Shown: positions 1 through 6,117 of the stretch, in pieces | Layout of the letters: the number at the start of each line of letters is the position of its first letter | Numbering within the stretch: the stretch's first letter is position 1 | NCBI GenBank assembly: GCA_002342165.1 | Contig: DDPM01000028.1 | Span: 1,333 to 10,057 of the forward strand | DNA: 8,725 bases | Direction of reading: 5' to 3' | From: Hylemonella sp. UBA2468 | GTDB lineage: Bacteria > Pseudomonadota > Gammaproteobacteria > Burkholderiales > Burkholderiaceae_C | Position numbers and translations under genes: made by a program | Notes under the pieces: model-generated | Database searches by the model: none | What the model was told of the DNA's origin: nothing | The model's input: only the letters and a program-made list of their open reading frames with translations

Positions 1-24
1 GAGCTGAATTGAAGCTCAAAGCCG

Positions 25-990
25 TTAATTGTACCAACGCAGATGAACGCCCTGACGCTCTACAAACCCCTCACCCACCTTGATATGCAAGCGGTGCCCT
101 CGTGTGGTGCAGGCGGACACTTGGTCCAGTAGCTCATGCATTTGAGCCGCGCTGGCTTGTGTGCCATGGCACATCACCAGCCAATGCCTCAGCACATTGG
201 TTTGGCGCAGTCTGCTGAGCTCTTGTAAAGCTTGCAGCAAAATAAATGCGTCGCTGGTACTGGGATCAGTGGAACTGGTGAGTCTGGCAAGGTCAGTAGC
301 CGCCAATTCTTGCAACAAGCTTTGCGCCTCTGCTGCATGTGCCGCACTGCGGGCAAAAGTGTCTCTGAACGAAGTAAAGCATGCCTCCAATGCAGGGAGC
401 AAATGAGCGCGTATTCGATTGCGGGTCAACTGCACATCGGTGTTGGTGGGGTCTTCCACCCAAACCTGTTGGTGCTCACGCAAATAGTCTCGCAAAGCCA
501 AGCCACTGACTTGCAGCAAGGGGCGGTAATAGATCAATCCGTCACGCTGCCATGTTGCAGGCATGGCACTTAGGCCCGGCAAGCCAGCGCCTCGGCTCAA
601 GGCCAGCAATAAAGTTTCGACTTGATCATCCGCATGCTGGGCCAATGCGACTGAACCCAACTCAGGCCCTTCTGTTGCCAGCTGTCTGAAGGCGGCATAA
701 CGCGAACGCCGAGCAGCGTCTTCAGGACTTTGACCGCTGACACCTCTAGCGTCCACATGGGCCAGCCGCAACGGAATGTCCAGATGCGCGCACAGCTTGC
801 GGCAATGCGCCTCAAAACCATCAGCGGCCGCTTGCAAGCCATGGTGCACATGCAAGGCCACCACTTGTCCGGGCCACATAGCAGCGCAGGCCAACAACAA
901 AGCCGTGGAATCTGCGCCGCCACTGAACCCCACACCTAAGGGCAGCCGGGGCTTAAAGGCCTCCATGGCCTGATGAAAACTCAGCGCCAT
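25..990 (-). CDS. tilS: tRNA(Ile)-lysidine synthetase TilS, short form
   Basis: TilS uses ATP to attach lysine to C34 of the tRNA-Ile with a CAU anticodon, changing both codon reading (AUA) and aminoacylation; it acts in the cytoplasm. The 321-residue product has the N-type PP-loop SGGADS at residues 23-28, a HADDQVET motif at 119-126 (family form HHxxDDQxET), and a DPTN...RNRIR block at 180-194, all typical of the catalytic domain. The protein is about 110 residues shorter than the 432-residue E. coli enzyme. After the catalytic domain there is a helical region and a short tail ending near HLRWYN, so the full C-terminal TilS domain appears to be missing or reduced. The start is the ATG at 990; no strong Shine-Dalgarno sequence precedes it, and a second ATG at codon 9 is possible but would shorten the N-terminus before the PP-loop. 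It is the last visible gene of the cysS-glycosylase-accA-tilS series, 42 bases after accA. Confidence 0.95.
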   Translation of the reverse strand: MALSFHQAMEAFKPRLPLGVGFSGGADSTALLLACAAMWPGQVVALHVHHGLQAAADGFEAHCRKLCAHLDIPLRLAHVDARGVSGQSPEDAARRSRYAAFRQLATEGPELGSVALAQHADDQVETLLLALSRGAGLPGLSAMPATWQRDGLIYYRPLLQVSGLALRDYLREHQQVWVEDPTNTDVQLTRNRIRAHLLPALEACFTSFRDTFARSAAHAAEAQSLLQELAATDLARLTSSTDPSTSDAFILLQALQELSRLRQTNVLRHWLVMCHGTQASAAQMHELLDQVSACTTRGHRLHIKVGEGFVERQGVHLRWYN

Positions 991-1032
991 AGTTTGTGGA
1001 TCTGTTGAGCGTTGGGGTTGAAGTGTTTGGAT

Positions 1033-2022
1033 TTACTTGGATGCTGACTTGGCGTCGACTTTGGTATCCGTGAACTTGCCATAACTTTGCAGGCGTTGAT
1101 AACGGCGGTCCACCAGTTCCGACACCTTCAGGTCCACTACTTGGCGGTAGGCGTCGTTCAAGGCGCGCTTTAAAAAACCCGCCATTTGTTTAAAGTCCCG
1201 GTGCGCCCCACCTACTGGTTCGTTCACAATTTTGTCGATGAGTCCCATGGCCTTGAGGCGGTGGGCGGTGATGCCCAAGGCCTCGGCTGCATCTTGGGCT
1301 TTGTCTGAGGTTTTCCACAAAATGGACGCGCACCCCTCAGGGCTGATGACGGAATACACCGAGTACTGCAGCATGAGCACTTGATCCGCGACCGAAATGG
1401 CCAGCGCGCCGCCAGAGCCGCCTTCGCCGATGATGGTGGTGAGAATGGGCACCTCCAGCTGGGCCATTTCGAAAATATTGCGGCCAATGGCCTCAGATTG
1501 GCCGCGCTCTTCGGCATCTATTCCTGGGTAAGCGCCCGGCGTATCCACAAATGTGAATACGGGCAGCTTGAATTTTTCAGCGGTCTTCATAAGCCGCAAG
1601 GCCTTGCGATAACCCTCAGGTTTGCTCATGCCAAAGTTGCGCAGCCCCCGCTCTTTGGTGTCACGGCCTTTTTGCTGACCAATGACCATGCAGGCATTGC
1701 CATTAAAGCGGGCCAACCCACCCACCATGCTCAGGTCGTCCGCAAAGTGGCGGTCGCCATGCATCTCTACAAAATCAGTGAACAACTCTTGGATGTAGTC
1801 CAAGGTGTAAGGGCGCTCAGGGTGGCGGGCGATTTTGGTGATTTGCCAAGGCGTGAGGTTGCTGTAAACATCTTTGGTCAGCTGCTGGCTTTTTTTGCTG
1901 AGCTGGTCAATTTCTTGGCTGATGTCTACCGCAGATTCGTTTTGCACGTAGCGCAACTCTTCAATTTTGTTTTCGAGCTCTGCAATGGGTTGCTCAAAAT
2001 CTAAAAAAGTTCGTTTGCTCAA
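1033..2022 (-). CDS. accA: Acetyl-CoA carboxylase carboxyltransferase subunit alpha
   Basis: AccA and AccD form the carboxyltransferase that moves CO2 from carboxybiotin to acetyl-CoA, giving malonyl-CoA, the committed step of fatty-acid synthesis. From the start chosen here the product is 329 residues (E. coli AccA is 319). It opens with [22 protein letters not shown], the usual AccA coiled N-terminus, followed by [12 protein letters not shown] (67-77), VDTPGAYPG (159-167) and the [10 protein letters not shown] oxyanion-hole segment (199-208) of the crotonase-fold carboxyltransferase. The frame stays open upstream to 2112, but that part overlaps the end of the glycosylase gene and resembles no AccA N-terminus. 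The TTG at 2022-2020 gives exactly the conserved M-SKRTF start and has GGGAG seven bases upstream; the GTG two codons earlier is too close to this site. It lies 17 bases after the glycosylase stop and 42 before tilS. Identity is certain; the TTG start is an inference from alignment memory and spacing. Confidence 0.96.
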   Translation of the reverse strand: MSKRTFLDFEQPIAELENKIEELRYVQNESAVDISQEIDQLSKKSQQLTKDVYSNLTPWQITKIARHPERPYTLDYIQELFTDFVEMHGDRHFADDLSMVGGLARFNGNACMVIGQQKGRDTKERGLRNFGMSKPEGYRKALRLMKTAEKFKLPVFTFVDTPGAYPGIDAEERGQSEAIGRNIFEMAQLEVPILTTIIGEGGSGGALAISVADQVLMLQYSVYSVISPEGCASILWKTSDKAQDAAEALGITAHRLKAMGLIDKIVNEPVGGAHRDFKQMAGFLKRALNDAYRQVVDLKVSELVDRRYQRLQSYGKFTDTKVDAKSASK

Positions 2023-2029
2023 GTCCACA

Positions 2030-2034
2030 CTCCC
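2030..2034 (-). promoter_or_regulatory. Shine-Dalgarno site deciding the accA TTG start
   Basis: On the minus strand GGGAG stands seven bases before the TTG at 2022-2020, good spacing for that codon. It overlaps the first base of the possible GTG start at 2028 only two bases downstream, too close for that start to be used. It lies in the 17-base gap after the glycosylase stop codon, so accA has its own ribosome binding site within the operon. Confidence 0.7.
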
Positions 2035-2039
2035 AACAT

Positions 2040-2696
2040 TCAATATGCCACGGGTACAGGATCCAAAGACCGCCATATGTACCAAGTGGCCACGCTGCAA
2101 AAAGGCGACCATGCGGCCGCCACTTCGCGTGCATCACTGCGGCTGACGGCCTCGCCTGAAAAATAATTGTGGCTGATGCCGTTGATCAAGCCCACATCGT
2201 CCAGCGGCAGCACATTGGGGCGCATGAGATGGAAGATCAAAAACATTTCGGCCGTCCACCTGCCGATGCCGCGAATGGCGGTGAGCTCGGCAATGATGTC
2301 GTCGTCTGCCATGTCGGCCCAGGATTTTTCTTGTACCCTGCCTTGACCAAAATGCGTGGCCAAGTCTTGCAAGTACTGAACTTTGCGGGCGCTTAGGCCC
2401 GCTGCACGCATGTCTTCGGTTTTAAGCTTAAGCACATGGGTAGGGTTGATTTTTCGGGGGAGCTGAACAAACCGGTCCCAAACAGTTTGAGCGGCTTTGA
2501 CCGAAATTTGTTGCCCAACAATGCTGCGCGCCAAGGTGGTAAACGCATCGCCCCGGGTTTGTAAACAGGCGTTGCCGTGAATAGGGATCAGGCGCTTCAT
2601 TACCCGATCTTTTTTCATGAGGTGTTTGCAAGCCTCATCCCAGTAATGTGGCGTGAAAACAGGCAACTCAGAAACAGAAACAGCAGACAACAACAA
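2040..2696 (-). CDS. AlkA-type DNA-3-methyladenine glycosylase (HhH-GPD family)
   Basis: This enzyme should excise alkylated purines such as 3-methyladenine from DNA by cutting the N-glycosidic bond, starting base excision repair. The product is up to 218 residues. It has the family segment [11 protein letters not shown] (55-65), a helix-hairpin-helix [13 protein letters not shown] (138-150), and LPLDDVGL (163-170), whose second aspartate (D167) aligns with the catalytic D238 of E. coli AlkA. The C-terminus [16 protein letters not shown] is typical of compact betaproteobacterial members; they lack the extra N-terminal domain of E. coli AlkA (282 residues) and there is no C-terminal iron-sulphur cysteine cluster as in EndoIII or MutY. 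No in-frame ATG exists before the conserved [15 protein letters not shown] block. Three consecutive TTG codons at 2696, 2693 and 2690 follow a GGAG at 2701-2698; the third has the best spacing (7 bases), so the real start may be 2690. It sits between cysS and accA. Substrate range cannot be read from the sequence. Confidence 0.9.
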   Translation of the reverse strand: MLLSAVSVSELPVFTPHYWDEACKHLMKKDRVMKRLIPIHGNACLQTRGDAFTTLARSIVGQQISVKAAQTVWDRFVQLPRKINPTHVLKLKTEDMRAAGLSARKVQYLQDLATHFGQGRVQEKSWADMADDDIIAELTAIRGIGRWTAEMFLIFHLMRPNVLPLDDVGLINGISHNYFSGEAVSRSDAREVAAAWSPFCSVATWYIWRSLDPVPVAY

Positions 2697-2697
2697 A

Positions 2698-2701
2698 CTC
2701 C
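2698..2701 (-). promoter_or_regulatory. Shine-Dalgarno site for the glycosylase TTG cluster
   Basis: On the minus strand GGAG at 2701-2698 precedes three consecutive TTG codons at 2696, 2693 and 2690, with spacings of 1, 4 and 7 bases. The spacing favours the third TTG, which would make the glycosylase 216 residues long. The site lies in the gap after cysS. Confidence 0.55.
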
Positions 2702-2736
2702 AGTGGTAGGTCGCTTAAAGCAGGGATTTTTCAATG

Positions 2737-4137
2737 TCAGGCTGTGGTCCAGCTGGTGCCGCTGGGAGTGTCTTTTAGTACCACCCCTTGAGCCAGCAAA
2801 TCTTTGCGAATTTGGTCTGCCGTTGAAAAATCTCTAGACAGCTTAGCCGCAGCGCGTCGATCAATCAAGGTCTGAATCGCAGCCTCGTCTAAAACGCTAC
2901 GCGCTTTGAGGAAATGGCTGGGGTCTTCTTGAAGCAAACCTAAACATCCCCCCAGCGCCTTCAATACGGCTGACAGTTCTGCCGACTGTGTTTTATTGAC
3001 CTCGCTGGCCAACTCAAACAGCACTGCCACTGCTTCAGGCGTACCAAAGTCTTCGTCCATCGCCGCTTTAAATCGTGCGGCATACGCTTGGCTCCAATCT
3101 ATGGTGTTTGAAAAAGTGCCTGGGCCAACTGATGCACTTGTTGGTGAAACATATTGCAACGCGGTGTAAAGACGCCGCAGCGCGTTGCGTGCGTCGTCCA
3201 AATGCGCATCGCTGTAATTTAGGGGGCTGCGGTAGTGTGCTCGAATGATGAAAAACCGAATGGTTTCAGCCTCAAAACGCTCCAAAATTTCCCTAATGGT
3301 GAAGAAGTTGCCCAAAGACTTGGACATTTTTTCGTTGTCCACCCGCACAAAGCCGTTGTGCATCCACACATTGGCCATGGCTTGCCCATAAGCCCCTTCG
3401 CTTTGTGCAATTTCGTTTTCGTGGTGGGGAAACTGCAAGTCTGCACCGCCACCATGAATGTCAAAATGATGCCCGAGTAAATCGCAACTCATGGCAGAAC
3501 ACTCAATATGCCAACCTGGGCGCCCCAATCCATAAGGGCTAGGCCACTGCGCTTCTGGAGGCTCAGAAGCTTTGGCAGACTTCCACAACACAAAGTCGAG
3601 CGGGTCTTCTTTGTCGCCCGCCACACTGACCCGCTCGCCCGCGCGCAACTCATCTAAAGATTTGCCGGAAAGCTTGCCGTAGCCTGCAAATTTACGTACT
3701 GAAAAATTGACATCACCACCCTGCGCACGGTAAGCCAAACCTTTGGACTCTAGAGATTCAATCATACCCACCATATGCGGCACATAGTCCATGGCACGAG
3801 GCTCGTGGGTGGGGCGCTCAATGCCCAAGGCATCAGCATCTTGGTGCAAAGCGTCGATCATGCGTTGCGTGAGCGCCTGAATGGTCTCTCCGTTATCTAA
3901 AGCTCGCTTGATGATCTTGTCGTCAATATCGGTGATGTTGCGCACGTAAGTCACCTGCAAACCACTGACCTTGAGCCAGCGCTGAACCACGTCAAACGCC
4001 ACCATGGCACGCGCGTGGCCGAGGTGGCACAAGTCGTACACCGTCATGCCGCAGACGTACATGCGCACTTGGCCAGGCTGAATGGGGACGAATGTTTCCA
4101 GCTCACGCGTGAGCGTGTTGAAAATTCTCAGGGTCAT
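2737..4137 (-). CDS. cysS: Cysteinyl-tRNA synthetase
   Basis: CysRS is a monomeric class I aminoacyl-tRNA synthetase that charges tRNA-Cys with cysteine in the cytoplasm. The 466-residue product (E. coli 461) carries the HIGH-type motif as HLGH at 38-41 and KMSKS at 270-274. All four zinc ligands known from E. coli (C28, C209, H234, E238) have counterparts: C29 in [11 protein letters not shown]213 in [10 protein letters not shown], and H238 and E242 in FPHHENE. The anticodon-binding helices follow, ending in the usual [22 protein letters not shown] segment and a short tail. The reading frame is open up to 4254, but the conserved [14 protein letters not shown] start is at the ATG 4137; the extra 39 residues upstream look like non-coding sequence. 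No good Shine-Dalgarno sequence precedes 4137. It is probably the first gene of the minus-strand operon and is divergent from the TPR gene. Confidence 0.97.
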   Translation of the reverse strand: MTLRIFNTLTRELETFVPIQPGQVRMYVCGMTVYDLCHLGHARAMVAFDVVQRWLKVSGLQVTYVRNITDIDDKIIKRALDNGETIQALTQRMIDALHQDADALGIERPTHEPRAMDYVPHMVGMIESLESKGLAYRAQGGDVNFSVRKFAGYGKLSGKSLDELRAGERVSVAGDKEDPLDFVLWKSAKASEPPEAQWPSPYGLGRPGWHIECSAMSCDLLGHHFDIHGGGADLQFPHHENEIAQSEGAYGQAMANVWMHNGFVRVDNEKMSKSLGNFFTIREILERFEAETIRFFIIRAHYRSPLNYSDAHLDDARNALRRLYTALQYVSPTSASVGPGTFSNTIDWSQAYAARFKAAMDEDFGTPEAVAVLFELASEVNKTQSAELSAVLKALGGCLGLLQEDPSHFLKARSVLDEAAIQTLIDRRAAAKLSRDFSTADQIRKDLLAQGVVLKDTPSGTSWTTA

Positions 4138-4256
4138 GGGGTGTGCTGATGCGGTGAGGTATGAAGCAGCAAGGCGTGGGGAGACGACTACAATGAAACT
4201 CAGTATATCTGTCCTCACAGACGCTTCGCCCCAACAGCCTAGTCTTGTAGTCACAA
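4138..4256. promoter_or_regulatory. Divergent intergenic region between cysS and the TPR-ppi-lpxH operon
   Basis: This is the only gap of any size in the window and lies between two divergent gene series, so it should contain promoters for both. On the minus strand TATACT at 4207-4202 is a plausible -10 hexamer about 65 bases before the cysS start, but no good -35 hexamer lies 16-18 bases upstream of it. On the plus strand I see no clear -35/-10 pair for the TPR gene. An 8-base inverted repeat GACTACAA (4186-4193) and TTGTAGTC (4245-4252) brackets the region; its meaning is unknown. No riboswitch or T-box type structure could be recognised by eye. The regulatory role is inferred from gene layout. 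Confidence 0.45.
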
Positions 4257-4937
4257 TTGATCATCTCCAGATTGAACCTCCCCGCTCATTTCAACCAGCT
4301 GAACTTATTTGGCTTGGTCAGTACGCTTGGAACAGCGTGTTTCCTGGCTCTTTGCTTGAACATGGGTACCGCATGGGCCCAGGTGGCCAGCTTGGTAGGT
4401 CCTGAGAGCGCCAAGGTCAAAATTTTGGACGTGTATGAAACTGTGAATCTGCACATTCAAGACGGCAAGTTGAAAGAGGCTTCTGAGTTGGCCAATACCC
4501 ATTTGGCAACCCAACCGCGTGACCCCCAAATGCGGTTTTTAAAAGGCGTCATTCAACATAGCCAAGGCCAAATCCAAGACGCCACGGCCACATTTACCCT
4601 GCTGACGCAAGACTACCCAGAGCTACCCGAGCCTTACAACAACTTAGGGGTGTTGTGGTCTGCACAAAACCAGCCAGAGAAAGCGCGCGAAGCACTGGAA
4701 ATGGCCTTGCGTCTCTACCCTGACTACGCCACCGCTCACGAAAATTTGGGTCTCACTTACCTGATGCTGGCCCGCCAGTCTTATGAAAAAGCCCGCAAAC
4801 TCTTACCCGTATATGCAGCTACATCACTGGGCTTAAAAATTGACCAGCTCACACTGATGCTGAATCAACCCCCGAATAAAACCTCAAATACTAAAACCTC
4901 AAACCCAAGTTCAAAGCCAGGTCAAAACCAACCTTAA
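4257..4937 (+). CDS. Exported tetratricopeptide repeat protein
   Basis: The 226-residue product has a likely Sec signal peptide: a hydrophobic core around residues 15-36 followed by MGTAWA|Q, with predicted cleavage after A41, so the mature protein should be periplasmic or envelope-associated. The mature part holds about three TPR-like helix pairs, roughly residues 61-94 ([20 protein letters not shown]), 95-128 ([22 protein letters not shown]) and 129-165 ([26 protein letters not shown]), with a further helix pair near [23 protein letters not shown]. TPRs bind proteins; no catalytic motif is seen. The C-terminal 25 residues are a polar Asn/Ser/Thr/Pro/Lys tail with a small repeat. No in-frame ATG precedes the signal peptide: an upstream stop is at 4248-4250, leaving TTG at 4257 or TTG at 4272; neither has a clear Shine-Dalgarno sequence. 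It leads an operon with two cyclophilins and lpxH, which suggests a part in envelope protein assembly; that is inference. Confidence 0.85.
   Translation: MIISRLNLPAHFNQLNLFGLVSTLGTACFLALCLNMGTAWAQVASLVGPESAKVKILDVYETVNLHIQDGKLKEASELANTHLATQPRDPQMRFLKGVIQHSQGQIQDATATFTLLTQDYPELPEPYNNLGVLWSAQNQPEKAREALEMALRLYPDYATAHENLGLTYLMLARQSYEKARKLLPVYAATSLGLKIDQLTLMLNQPPNKTSNTKTSNPSSKPGQNQP
4877..4903 (+). repeat. Short direct repeat in the TPR gene tail
   Basis: TAAAACCTCAAA occurs at 4877-4888 and again at 4892-4903, a 15-base period that keeps the frame and encodes [10 protein letters not shown]. It is part of the low-complexity C-terminal tail of the TPR protein and probably arose by replication slippage. 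Confidence 0.75.
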
Positions 4938-4956
4938 TACGTCAAGTCTCTATCCA

Positions 4957-5586
4957 ATGTTGTCTCTCGTTACCCCAATATTCAAAATCATGATTCACCC
5001 AAAACATTGGGCTTTAAGTGCAATGCTTGGCCTATGCCTAGGCTTAACTACAAGTGCATGGGCACAGAATACAGCTGACCTCCAACGTGTGAAGTTGCAA
5101 ACCAGCTTGGGTGAGTTGGTGTTGGAGCTCAATGCCGCTAAAGCACCCAAGTCGGTGGCCAACTTTGTGCGCTATGTTCAAGACAAGCATTACGACGGTA
5201 CGGTGTTTCACCGCGTCATTGACGGCTTTATGATCCAAGGTGGCGGCTTTACTGCTGAAATGCAACAAAAACCCGTACGCGACCCCATTGCCCTAGAAGC
5301 CCAAAACGGCCTAAAAAACGACCGTGGCACCATTGCCATGGCCCGCACATCCAACCCCAACTCCGCCACCTCGCAGTTTTTTATCAACCTGGTGGACAAC
5401 CGTGGGCTCAATGCACCTTCGCCTGATGGTCATGGCTACACGGTGTTTGGTAAGGTGGTCAGTGGCATGGACGTAGTGGACAAAATTCGCCTCGTGCCCA
5501 CCGCAACCAAGGGCATGCATCAAAATGTGCCTGTTACCCCCGTGTTGATTCAAACGGCAACCTTGATCAACTCCCCATCCAACTAA
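4957..5586 (+). CDS. ppiA: Exported cyclophilin-type peptidyl-prolyl cis-trans isomerase
   Basis: Cyclophilins speed the cis-trans isomerisation of peptide bonds before proline during protein folding. This 209-residue form has a signal peptide: a basic stretch (MIHPKHW), the hydrophobic core [12 protein letters not shown] and the site SAWA|Q, cleaved after A36, so it should work in the periplasm like E. coli PpiA. The catalytic segment [15 protein letters not shown] (84-98) contains R86, F91 and Q94, matching R55, F60 and Q63 of human cyclophilin [18 protein letters not shown] and [18 protein letters not shown] complete the fold. Two starts are possible: ATG 4957, or ATG 4990 (codon 12), which gives a more standard 25-residue signal peptide; neither has an obvious ribosome binding site. 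It begins 19 bases after the TPR gene and ends 21 bases before its cytoplasmic paralogue. Family assignment is firm, the exact start is not. Confidence 0.93.
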   Translation: MLSLVTPIFKIMIHPKHWALSAMLGLCLGLTTSAWAQNTADLQRVKLQTSLGELVLELNAAKAPKSVANFVRYVQDKHYDGTVFHRVIDGFMIQGGGFTAEMQQKPVRDPIALEAQNGLKNDRGTIAMARTSNPNSATSQFFINLVDNRGLNAPSPDGHGYTVFGKVVSGMDVVDKIRLVPTATKGMHQNVPVTPVLIQTATLINSPSN

Positions 5587-5607
5587 CTGAACAATCAATT
5601 ACCTCCT

Positions 5608-6114
5608 ATGTCGAACCCCCAAGTAGAACTCCACATTGAAGAATTAGGTGTTATCACCCTAGAGCTGGACGCTGACAAAGCACCCAAATCCACCGAAAAC
5701 TTTTTGGCTTATGTGAACAAGGGTCACTACGACCGCACCCTTTTCCACAGAGTGATTCCAGGCTTCATGGTTCAAGGTGGTGGGTTTGAGCCCGGCATGA
5801 CCCAAAAAAGCGTGGGAGCCCCCATCAATAACGAAGCCAACAATGGCTTGAAGAACCACAAATACACCGTAGCCATGGCGCGCACCAACGACCCCCACTC
5901 CGCCACGGCTCAGTTTTTCATCAATGTGGCTGACAACGGGTTTCTGAACCACACAGCTCCCTCGGTTCAAGGCTGGGGCTATGCCGTGTTTGGCAAAGTG
6001 GTGTCCGGTAACGACGTGGTGGACAAAATTGCCGCCGTCAAAACCGGACAGCGAGGCGGCCACGGCGATGTGCCCAAGGATGATGTGATCCTCACCAAAG
6101 CCGTTGCAATTTAA
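5608..6114 (+). CDS. ppiB: Cytoplasmic cyclophilin-type peptidyl-prolyl cis-trans isomerase
   Basis: A 168-residue single-domain cyclophilin without a signal peptide, near the size of E. coli PpiB (164), so it should act on folding proteins in the cytoplasm. [15 protein letters not shown] (46-60) supplies R48, F53 and Q56 of the active site, followed by [21 protein letters not shown] and [18 protein letters not shown]. By eye about half of the residues match the exported cyclophilin encoded just upstream, so the pair looks like a tandem duplication with divided cell location. The ATG at 5608 starts directly at the conserved beta strand and no other start is plausible. The bases before it, ACCTCCT (5601-5607), are the complement of a Shine-Dalgarno sequence, so ribosome loading may depend on coupling to the upstream gene, whose stop is 21 bases away. 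The stop at 6112-6114 is in the same frame as lpxH. Confidence 0.95.
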   Translation: MSNPQVELHIEELGVITLELDADKAPKSTENFLAYVNKGHYDRTLFHRVIPGFMVQGGGFEPGMTQKSVGAPINNEANNGLKNHKYTVAMARTNDPHSATAQFFINVADNGFLNHTAPSVQGWGYAVFGKVVSGNDVVDKIAAVKTGQRGGHGDVPKDDVILTKAVAI

Positions 6115-6117
6115 TTT

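Noticed and set aside
1381..2004. Open frame of 207 codons on the plus strand opposite accA
   Set aside because: It is antisense to the certain accA gene, with no plausible ribosome binding site or protein motif.
4202..4207. TATACT on the minus strand as a cysS -10 promoter element
   Set aside because: No acceptable -35 hexamer lies at normal spacing; TTGGGG upstream is 21 bases away. Mentioned within the intergenic region but not called as a promoter.
4138..4254. N-terminal extension of CysRS by 39 residues
   Set aside because: The extra residues do not resemble any CysRS, and the conserved start MTLRIFNTL has its own ATG at 4137.
5311..5598. Antisense open frame on the minus strand preceded by a perfect AGGAGGT
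   Set aside because: Spacing from AGGAGGT to its TTG is only two bases, and the product is a shadow of ppiA; the sequence oddity is kept as a finding but not as a gene.
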